From contig JBBIGZ010000111.1 of assembly GCA_037447295.1 (NCBI GenBank), positions 1-7,445 of the forward strand: DNA of 7,445 nucleotides, in the 5' to 3' direction. The notes beneath the pieces were generated by a model. It made no database searches. It was given only the letters and a program-made list of their open reading frames with translations, and was not told the origin of the DNA. How positions within the stretch are numbered: position 1 is the first letter of the stretch; the number at the start of each line of letters is the position of its first letter. The stretch comes from 630D-37 sp037447295. GTDB taxonomy: Bacteria; Chloroflexota; Anaerolineae; Anaerolineales; Villigracilaceae. Position numbers and translations under genes: made by a program. Shown piece after piece: positions 1 to 5,483 of the stretch.

Positions 1-9
1 AAACAGCAT
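1..9 (-). CDS. Possible start of a further minus-strand gene, cut by the window edge
   Basis: Only three codons (M-L-F) are visible, so no product can be named. The reason to suspect a gene is an AAGGAG Shine-Dalgarno sequence at 19-24, read on the minus strand, placed 9 bases before an ATG at 7-9. The roughly 300-base AT-rich spacer between this ATG and the histidine kinase is the right size for a 5' regulatory region of a new transcription unit in the same direction. A chance SD/ATG pair cannot be excluded. Confidence 0.3.
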
Positions 10-36
10 TGCTCTCTTCTCCTTCGATTAGTAGAT

Positions 37-52
37 GAGAGATTTTTCTCTC
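37..52 (-). other. Small inverted repeat (6-bp stem, 4-base loop)
   Basis: Read on the minus strand this is GAGAGA-AAAA-TCTCTC, a perfect 6-bp stem closing a 4-base loop. It lies 12 bases before the AAGGAG Shine-Dalgarno that precedes the possible gene start at 7-9, so in an mRNA of that gene it would form a weak hairpin in the 5' leader. It is not followed by a T-tract on either strand, so it is not a standard intrinsic terminator. The stem is short and only moderately stable, and a regulatory role is inference. Confidence 0.35.
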
Positions 53-236
53 TGTCCTTACGGAGCATCCATGATTTCACTACAAAAAGTCCTTTCCACA
101 CCAAAGAGCACGCTGTCAAAGCATTTCAATTTTGAGATCCAAATATCTCCAATAAAATTGCACAATTTCACGATAAAACCTTAGCTATTTTGTGAGCTTT
201 CGCGATCAAAAACAATTCCGTAGACCCGTTTATTTT

Positions 237-283
237 TCCGTGTCATCCGTGTTTGTCCGTGTCCTATTGAATCGAGTCCGTGT
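237..283 (-). repeat. Four direct ACACGGA repeats with near-helical spacing
   Basis: On the minus strand the heptamer ACACGGA occurs exactly at 283-277, 262-256, 252-246 and 243-237. Start-to-start distances are 21, 10 and 9 bases, close to two, one and one helical turns. The copies begin 26 bases beyond the histidine kinase stop codon. Short iterated ACACGGA(T) motifs of this kind occur, as far as I recall, between genes in many environmental bacterial genomes, and their function is not settled. They could be protein-binding direct repeats or a degenerate dispersed repeat; the sequence alone does not decide. Confidence 0.7.
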
Positions 284-308
284 GTCAGACATAGTTTTTG
301 CAGTGGGG

Positions 309-1343
309 TCAAGATTCCGTTTTTTCTTCGGCCACCAGCAACGGAAAGCGGAAGGTGGAGCCGCGTCCTTCGACAGATTGGACTTCGATCAACGAGCCAT
401 GGGCCTCGATGATCTCACGCACCAAGGAAAGCCCCAGGCCTGTGCCACCGTAGCGTCGTGTGATCGAGCTATCCAGTTGATGGAATGGCTCGAAAATCTC
501 CTCCAAGCGCTGGCGTGGAATGCCAATGCCAGTATCGCTGACCGAGACCATCACCAACTTGGGGTTCTCCTGCTTCAAGTTGATCACCACCCGGCCCCCT
601 GCCGGCGTAAACTTGATGGCATTATCCAGCAATTGACCGATTACCCAGGCGATCTTTTGTGAATCGGCCATCACTCGCGGCAAATTCTCATCGTGCAAAA
701 TGCTCAGGGTCAGACCACGCTCTTCGGCGCGCGCCATATAGGGTCTGGCCGTCAAACGTACCAGACGCAAAAGGTCAATCGGCTCTTGCTTGATGCTGAG
801 TTCACCACGCGAGGCCAAAGAGAACATGATCAGGTCCTCGATCAGACGCTCCAGGCGCTCAGCAGCGCGCTGACTGACGCGCAGCGCATGACGTTGCTCC
901 TCGGTCAGCGGACCAAGAGATTCGCTGCTCAGGAGTTCGAGATAGCCCTTGATATGGGTGAGAGGGGTGCGCAGCTCGTGGGAGATATTGGACACAAAAT
1001 TAGCCTTGAGCTGATTGAGCTCCGCGAGACGCTCCAAAGCGCGTTGTAGTTCTTGCGTGCGTTCCTGCACTCGGCGCTCCAGGTTGCGATTGGCCGCTTG
1101 CAACGCATTCCTCAGTTGGATGATCTGTTCCGTGATGGCGCGATCCAGCGTTGCACGGTCGAGCAAACCCAACTCGATCAGCGCTTCTCCCAAGAGACAC
1201 GAACGGCCACGATCGAGTTGCTCTTGCTGATAGGCCAGCGCCTGCGTGAGGTCCTGCTCCCGAATGTACTTTTTTTGCACCAGATATTCCCCCAGACGGG
1301 GAACGAGAATTTCTGGAGAAAGCGGCAGCGTAGGTTGACTCAT
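309..1343 (-). CDS. Soluble sensor histidine kinase with N-terminal MshEN-like domain
   Basis: This 344-residue protein is a complete histidine kinase that should autophosphorylate and pass phosphate to an unidentified response regulator; none is encoded in the window. Residues 16-39 and 50-73 form two related 24-residue motifs (RLGEYL...ALAYQ and LLGEAL...AITEQ), resembling the c-di-GMP-binding MshEN/GspE N-terminal domain. A probable coiled coil spans about 73-112. The DHp domain follows with the H-box SHELRTP, phospho-acceptor His122. The ATPase domain has the N-box (Asn241), G1 DTGIGIP (270-276), F-box FEPF (284-287) and G2 GGTGLGL (299-305). No membrane segment or signal peptide is seen, so it is cytoplasmic. 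The ATG has a weak AGGA 9 bases upstream and lies 20 bases after the amidohydrolase stop, implying co-transcription. Kinase identity is secure; the ligand is inference. Confidence 0.95.
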   Translation of the reverse strand: MSQPTLPLSPEILVPRLGEYLVQKKYIREQDLTQALAYQQEQLDRGRSCLLGEALIELGLLDRATLDRAITEQIIQLRNALQAANRNLERRVQERTQELQRALERLAELNQLKANFVSNISHELRTPLTHIKGYLELLSSESLGPLTEEQRHALRVSQRAAERLERLIEDLIMFSLASRGELSIKQEPIDLLRLVRLTARPYMARAEERGLTLSILHDENLPRVMADSQKIAWVIGQLLDNAIKFTPAGGRVVINLKQENPKLVMVSVSDTGIGIPRQRLEEIFEPFHQLDSSITRRYGGTGLGLSLVREIIEAHGSLIEVQSVEGRGSTFRFPLLVAEEKTES

Positions 1344-1363
1344 ATTCCACTATCCTGATTCGT

Positions 1364-2935
1364 TCAAGTAAGGATCCATTCGCCACCTAGCATTACGGCA
1401 TAGGGATGCCAATCCTTCCATTCATCAGGAGAATCTTCGAACGGATCGTTTTTCAGCACGAGCAAATCGGCAAAATAACCCGGCACCAGCTTACCCTGGC
1501 GATCTTCCATACCGGCGACCCAGGCAGGGATGACAGTATAGGCCTGAAGAGCCTCAGCAAGCGAGACGGTCTGTTCCTGATACCATGCTGATTCCGTCCG
1601 CTGGGGATGGCGACGGGTGACGGCGGCATACAAACCCCAGAAAGGATTGGGTGATTCTACCGGCGCATCCGAACCAAAGATCAGACGTGCACCAGCCTCT
1701 TGTTGTATCCGCCAGGCATAGGCATAGGGCAACCGCGTTGCGCCCCAGTAGCGTTCGGCCATAAAGCGATCGGAGGGAGCATGGATCGGCTGCATGGAAG
1801 CGACGATATCCAATTCGGCCAGGCGCTTCGTATCCTGCGGATGAAGCAGCTGAACATGCTCGATGCGATGACGCAATGGAATTAGCCCCTGCTCCTGCTC
1901 GAAGGCGCGCACCTGTGCCAGGCCGTTCAACGCCTCATGATTAGCCCGATCGCCGATGGCGTGGATCGCAAGCGCCAACCCACCCATCACCGCCCGGCGA
2001 CCGATCTCGGCCAATTCCTCCCCATCCAGATTCAGGATGCCGTAATTCTGCGGCTCTTCGAGGTAAGGCTCAAACATGGAAGCAGTGCGCGGCCCAAGCG
2101 CACCATCCATGAAAACCTTAATCGCTCCAATGCGCAAGAAATCATTACCAAAACCACTACGTACCCCCAAGGCTAGCGCTTCAGAAAGCAGTGAAAGCGG
2201 TATGCTTTTGACTACGCGCAAAGCCAATCGGCCACGCTGCTGCAGGGTTTGCAAAGCATGGAAGCAATCGGGGCCATCAAAGTCGTGCACGGCAGTAATC
2301 CCCATGCGGTTAAGCGCTGCTTGTGCCTTTTCTAGCAGAGTCAGAAGAGCCTCACCCTGCGGTTCCGGGATAACTTGCTCTACCAGTCGCATAGCGCTTT
2401 CAAGCAAAATGCCAGAAGGCTTGCCATCTGTGTGGCGAACAACCCGTCCATTCGGCGGATCCGGAGTGGTGCGATCAATCCCGGCTTGCTGTAGCGCCAG
2501 GCGATTGGCCCAGGCAGCATGGAGCGACTTGGCCGTTAGGTAGACGGGATGATGCGGAGCAACAGTCTCCAGGTCATCCGCATCCGGCCAGCAACCCCAC
2601 GTGTTCTGATTCCAACCATGGCCGAGGATCCACTCACCCGGCGGAGTATGGCGCGCCTGTTCTGCAATGCGCTCCAGACACTCTTGCAAAGAGGTTGTTT
2701 CGCAATCCACCTTTCGCAAGCTCAAGGCATAGTGTTTCAAGTGAATATGCGCATCGCATAGACCCGGCCAAACGGTTCCTCCGTTCAAATCGATAGCTTC
2801 TGCCCGCTCATCCCGTCCGCGTTGCAAGGCTTCTTCTCCCCAAGCCAGGATACGCTCCCCCTGTACCAGGAGAGCAGAGGTGCGCGGTAGGCGTGGATCA
2901 AGGGTATAAATACGAGCGTTATAGAGTAGTTTCAT
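1364..2935 (-). CDS. YtcJ-like metal-dependent amidohydrolase (amidohydrolase 3 family)
   Basis: The 523-residue product matches the size and layout of the YtcJ/NfdA branch of the amidohydrolase superfamily, whose members hydrolyse amide or related bonds using bound metal; the substrate cannot be read from sequence. It starts with the usual small beta-sandwich (NARIYTLDP) and enters the TIM barrel at PGLCDAHIHL (57-66), where His63 and His65 form the HxH metal site. Further conserved elements are KVFMDG (Lys273, a possible ligand), HAIGDRAN with His325, RIEH with His360 and GSDAP with catalytic Asp423. The C-terminus returns to the sandwich domain (ADLLVL, near 489-494). There is no signal peptide, so it is cytoplasmic. 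It begins 22 bases after parB with only a poor Shine-Dalgarno and is probably co-transcribed. It appears intact; the link to chromosome partition is likely positional only. Confidence 0.93.
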   Translation of the reverse strand: MKLLYNARIYTLDPRLPRTSALLVQGERILAWGEEALQRGRDERAEAIDLNGGTVWPGLCDAHIHLKHYALSLRKVDCETTSLQECLERIAEQARHTPPGEWILGHGWNQNTWGCWPDADDLETVAPHHPVYLTAKSLHAAWANRLALQQAGIDRTTPDPPNGRVVRHTDGKPSGILLESAMRLVEQVIPEPQGEALLTLLEKAQAALNRMGITAVHDFDGPDCFHALQTLQQRGRLALRVVKSIPLSLLSEALALGVRSGFGNDFLRIGAIKVFMDGALGPRTASMFEPYLEEPQNYGILNLDGEELAEIGRRAVMGGLALAIHAIGDRANHEALNGLAQVRAFEQEQGLIPLRHRIEHVQLLHPQDTKRLAELDIVASMQPIHAPSDRFMAERYWGATRLPYAYAWRIQQEAGARLIFGSDAPVESPNPFWGLYAAVTRRHPQRTESAWYQEQTVSLAEALQAYTVIPAWVAGMEDRQGKLVPGYFADLLVLKNDPFEDSPDEWKDWHPYAVMLGGEWILT

Positions 2936-2957
2936 GCCGATATGGAATTCTCTGTAA

Positions 2958-3797
2958 TCAATCTAGAAGTTTGCCGAGCAGCGCGTTCAGCTCTTCCTCG
3001 GAATAGTAATGAATGGCGATCACACCACCCTTGCGCCCATGACGCAGAGAGACTTTTGTCCCCAGGCTGGCACACAGGCGCTCTTCAAGGGCTCGAATTT
3101 CCGGCGGCGGGGATTTGACCGGTTTCGGCTCCGGGCGCTCGCCACCTAGTTTACGCACCAGTTCTTCGGTCTGGCGCACAGTGAGATTCTGTTGGAGCAC
3201 GGTGCGCAAAGCGGCAACTTGAGCCTCCGAAGATAACGAAAGCAAGGCACGGGCATGTCCTTCGCTAATCGCTCCTTCGAGCAAGGCCTGCTTGAGCGGC
3301 TCAGCCAAGCCCAAAAGACGAAGGGTGTTGGTCACAGTCACACGGCTCTTTCCGACGCGTTGTGCAATTTCCTCATGAGAAAGGCCGAATTCTTCGTGAA
3401 GTTGACGATAGGCCTCGGCCTGTTCGAGCGGATTCAAATCCGAACGTTGCAGGTTTTCGATCAGCGCCAGCTCCAGCCGTTGCCGATCACCAGTTTGGCG
3501 CAAAATGACCGGCACGCTGCGCAACCCTGCCCGGCGCGCGGCTTCCAATCGGCGTTCGCCGGCAATCAGGGTATATGTGCCATCTGACTCCGGTGAAACG
3601 ACCAACGGCTGCAGAATGCCGTGTTCACGCACGGAGGCCGTGAGTTCTTCCAACTGCTGAGGGTCAAAATGGGTGCGCGGTTGACGTGGGTTGCGGCGAA
3701 CCGACTCCACCGGTACCTGCAAGACGCCTTCGCCCGGTGTGGAAGGGGTGGGAATGAGCGCATCCAATCCTTTACCAAGCCCGGAACGCGGGGTCAT
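2958..3797 (-). CDS. parB: Chromosome-partition protein ParB (Spo0J family, CTP-dependent clamp)
   Basis: This 279-residue protein is of normal chromosomal ParB length. The N-terminus carries the GLGKGLDALI motif (6-15), which in ParB/Spo0J contacts ParA and stimulates its ATPase. The CTP-binding domain has box I QPRTHFD (39-45), box II AGERR (79-83) and box III ENLQRSDLNPLEQA (114-127). A helix-turn-helix for parS binding spans about 139-161 (LSHEEIAQRVGKSRVTV). A charged, proline-rich linker (about 219-232) leads to a C-terminal dimerisation domain (about 233-279). The ATG overlaps the parA stop as ATGA and has AGGAGG 4 bases upstream, at 3802-3807. ParB loads at parS, spreads as a sliding clamp and recruits SMC. 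No convincing parS lies in the window. Identification is very secure. Confidence 0.97.
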   Translation of the reverse strand: MTPRSGLGKGLDALIPTPSTPGEGVLQVPVESVRRNPRQPRTHFDPQQLEELTASVREHGILQPLVVSPESDGTYTLIAGERRLEAARRAGLRSVPVILRQTGDRQRLELALIENLQRSDLNPLEQAEAYRQLHEEFGLSHEEIAQRVGKSRVTVTNTLRLLGLAEPLKQALLEGAISEGHARALLSLSSEAQVAALRTVLQQNLTVRQTEELVRKLGGERPEPKPVKSPPPEIRALEERLCASLGTKVSLRHGRKGGVIAIHYYSEEELNALLGKLLD

Positions 3798-4600
3798 GAA
3801 GCCTCCTGACTCGTCTGAAGCAAAGGAATAGCAACACCATCCCCTTCCAAAAGTTCACGTGCCAGCGCCTGATAGGCTTGGGCACCGATAGAATGGGGAG
3901 CGTAGAGGGAGATCGGTACTCCGTAGGAAGGGGCTTCTGCAAGGCGCACACTGCGCGGGATCACGGTCTTGAACGTCCTTTCGCCAAAAAAGCGATGGAC
4001 CTCGCGCACCACGTCATCCGCCAGGCGCGTGCGCGGATCGTGCATGGTCAGGATCACGCCGCGGATGCTCAATTCGGGGAAAAGCGACTGACGCATGCGC
4101 TGAACCGTTTGCGTGAGGGTGCCAAGGCCCTCCAGCGCAAGATACTCGCACTGAACGGGAATGAGCAAGCCATTCTGAGCGGCGATCAGGCCGTTGATCG
4201 TGAGCAATCCGAGCGAGGGAGGGCAATCGATCAGGATGTAATCAAAACGTTCGGCTATCCCCTGAAGCGCCTGGCGCAAACGCAACTCGCGTCCCAGCTC
4301 CCCGACTAGCTCCACTTCTGCCCCGGCCAAGGCCGGTGAGGAGGGCAAAAGCCACAGGCGAATGCGATCGCTATAGAGCATATGCGCCGTGACCGGGGTG
4401 TTCCCCAGGAGCACATCGTACGTCCCCCCTTGGACACGTAATTTATCTACCCCAAGCGAAGAGGTGGCGTTGGCCTGGGGATCGAGGTCAACGATCAGGA
4501 CACGCTGACCAAAGGAGGCCAGATAAGCACCGAGGTTGACGGCAGTGGTCGTTTTGCCGACACCACCTTTTTGATTGACAAGCGTGTAGATACGCGTCAC
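3794..4600 (-). CDS. parA: Chromosome-partition ATPase ParA (Soj, MinD/ParA family)
   Basis: With a GTG start at 4598-4600 the product is 268 residues, typical of a small chromosomal ParA lacking an N-terminal helix-turn-helix. It shows the deviant Walker A KGGVGKTT (11-18) with signature Lys11, Walker A' VDLDPQAN (37-44), Walker B ILIDCPP (122-128) and the family C-terminal motif PRSVRLAEAPSYG (215-227). ATP-bound ParA dimers bind nucleoid DNA nonspecifically and are released by ParB, moving origins apart. I reject the upstream TTG at 4621 because GGAGGT at 4607-4612 sits 6 bases before the GTG and the extra residues precede the beta strand that starts the family fold. The GTG overlaps the kinase stop (GTGA) and its own stop overlaps parB (ATGA), so all three are probably translationally coupled. 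Confidence 0.97.
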   Translation of the reverse strand: MTRIYTLVNQKGGVGKTTTAVNLGAYLASFGQRVLIVDLDPQANATSSLGVDKLRVQGGTYDVLLGNTPVTAHMLYSDRIRLWLLPSSPALAGAEVELVGELGRELRLRQALQGIAERFDYILIDCPPSLGLLTINGLIAAQNGLLIPVQCEYLALEGLGTLTQTVQRMRQSLFPELSIRGVILTMHDPRTRLADDVVREVHRFFGERTFKTVIPRSVRLAEAPSYGVPISLYAPHSIGAQAYQALARELLEGDGVAIPLLQTSQEAS

Positions 4601-5448
4601 GAGAGGACCTCCATTAGACAAGCCTGGATCTCTTGCTGGGTCGGCACTCCCTCCAAACCGGGACGGGTGACGGAGAAAGCGGCCAGACGGGTGGCAAAAC
4701 GCGCCGCTTCCCAGGGATCGCGCGTGATATAGAGGCGGATAAAGAAGGCGGCCGCGAAGATATCCCCGGCACCCGTGGCATCTACTTCGTTCATGCGCGG
4801 GGCGCGGAAGCGTCGCTGATCGCCATGCCAGTAGAGACGGGCGCCGGCAGGACCTTCGGTCACTGCCAGGAGAGGGACCGAATGCGCCAGGCGATCGATC
4901 TCCTCTTCATCACCATCCACATCTTCCAGGCTGATCACTACGGCACCGGCCTGCGAGAGAAGCGCTTCCGCCTCTTCCCAACGCCGGTGCCGGACCGCGC
5001 CTTGCTCATCCCAGGCGCGCATCCAACCTTGCGGCGTGAGGCCGAGCAGGGTAAAGCTCAGGAAAGGAGGGAGCTCGGGAGCAAGCTCATCCGCTACGGG
5101 TCCAAAATGGACGATCGGCGCCCGATGCCAAGAGGGTGGGATCAAGCTCAGATCGAGGCGCTCGGCACGGGCATGCAGCTGCTGTCTACGCTTTCCGCCT
5201 TCTAAGGGAATATTTTCAAAAGTAGTCGTTTGAGGCGAGGATTGGACGACGATCGGTAAACCGTTCAGGGGAGAAAGATCGAGATCGGGCCCTGCCGCAG
5301 TAAGCACGCCCACGCGCAAGCCAAGTGCTTGGGCTGTGCGCGCCGCATATGCCACCGTGCCTCCTAAACGAGGACCTTGAGGGGTGAGATCGCGGGTGAG
5401 ATGACCGATTACTAGGTAATCTACGGGATCAAGGGTGAGCAGTTGCAT
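4597..5448 (-). CDS. PfkB-family carbohydrate/nucleoside kinase, substrate unknown
   Basis: From the ATG at 5446-5448 the product is 283 residues, normal for the ribokinase-like PfkB family, which transfers phosphate from ATP to a sugar, nucleoside or cyclitol hydroxyl. The N-terminal strand YLVIGHLTRD (11-20) leads to the first signature LGGTVAYAA (28-36), a variant of the usual GGxxxNxA with Tyr where Asn is common. The second signature DATGAGD is at 223-229, with catalytic-base Asp229 and the anion hole. The short beta-lid region and the overall style resemble the myo-inositol kinase-like branch, but that is a weak impression. An in-frame GTG at 5526 would add 26 residues overlapping the glycosyltransferase, has no Shine-Dalgarno and adds nothing family-like. 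The ATG also lacks one, but a promoter places +1 at this ATG. Its stop overlaps the parA start. Confidence 0.88.
   Translation of the reverse strand: MQLLTLDPVDYLVIGHLTRDLTPQGPRLGGTVAYAARTAQALGLRVGVLTAAGPDLDLSPLNGLPIVVQSSPQTTTFENIPLEGGKRRQQLHARAERLDLSLIPPSWHRAPIVHFGPVADELAPELPPFLSFTLLGLTPQGWMRAWDEQGAVRHRRWEEAEALLSQAGAVVISLEDVDGDEEEIDRLAHSVPLLAVTEGPAGARLYWHGDQRRFRAPRMNEVDATGAGDIFAAAFFIRLYITRDPWEAARFATRLAAFSVTRPGLEGVPTQQEIQACLMEVLS
4607..4612 (-). promoter_or_regulatory. parA Shine-Dalgarno, decides the GTG start
   Basis: On the minus strand GGAGGT is a near-perfect Shine-Dalgarno, 6 bases before the GTG at 4598-4600. It lies inside the last codons of the upstream kinase gene. The TTG at 4621 would place this element within the coding region, so the GTG start is preferred. 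Confidence 0.85.
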
Positions 5449-5454
5449 ATTGTA

Positions 5455-5483
5455 AGTATGGCAGAGGCGGGCAGATGTGTCAA
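5455..5483 (-). promoter_or_regulatory. Predicted sigma70-type promoter for kinase-parA-parB, probably leaderless
   Basis: On the minus strand a perfect -35 TTGACA (5483-5478) is followed by a 17-base spacer and a -10 CATACT (5460-5455, four of six consensus bases). Counting six bases on from the -10 puts +1 at the A of the kinase ATG (5448). The kinase has no Shine-Dalgarno, as expected of a leaderless mRNA. The -35 contains the stop codon of the upstream glycosyltransferase, so the promoter straddles that gene's end. It would drive the kinase, parA, parB and possibly the amidohydrolase and histidine kinase. Start-site mapping has not been done. Confidence 0.6.

Larger units (their letters stand above)
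10..308. other. AT-rich intergenic spacer downstream of the histidine kinase gene
   Basis: This stretch is about 39% G+C by hand count, well below the flanking coding DNA. It holds four ACACGGA repeats next to the histidine kinase stop codon (237-283), a 6-bp hairpin (37-52), and a candidate Shine-Dalgarno at the left end (19-24). A minus-strand TTGACA lies at 114-119, but no acceptable -10 hexamer follows at 16 to 19 bases, so I do not call a promoter. I see no hairpin with a T-tract that would serve as a terminator for the upstream operon. A 37-codon plus-strand reading frame at 71-184 is present but probably spurious. Confidence 0.6.

Noticed and set aside
97..119. Promoter based on TTGACA at 114-119 (minus strand)
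   Set aside because: No -10-like hexamer is found at 16 to 19 bases downstream; the bases there read as purine-rich AAAGGA-type sequence.
71..184. Plus-strand 37-codon reading frame preceded by GGAG five bases before its ATG
   Set aside because: It lies in AT-rich spacer DNA, opposes all other genes, ends before any recognisable domain, and overlaps the likely leader of a minus-strand gene. A frame of this size is expected by chance.
192..662. Long plus-strand open frames opposite the histidine kinase and other genes
   Set aside because: They are antisense shadows of clearly conserved minus-strand genes and show no recognisable domain or ribosome-binding site.
3849..3864. Partial parS-like sequence (GTTCACGTG) inside parA
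   Set aside because: It matches the central bases only. The second half diverges from GTGAAACA and only about 9-10 of 16 positions agree, within ordinary conserved coding sequence.
4601..4621. Longer ParA from a TTG start at 4621
   Set aside because: A strong GGAGGT lies inside the proposed extension, 6 bases before a GTG that also overlaps the upstream stop codon. The extra residues do not resemble the ParA N-terminus.
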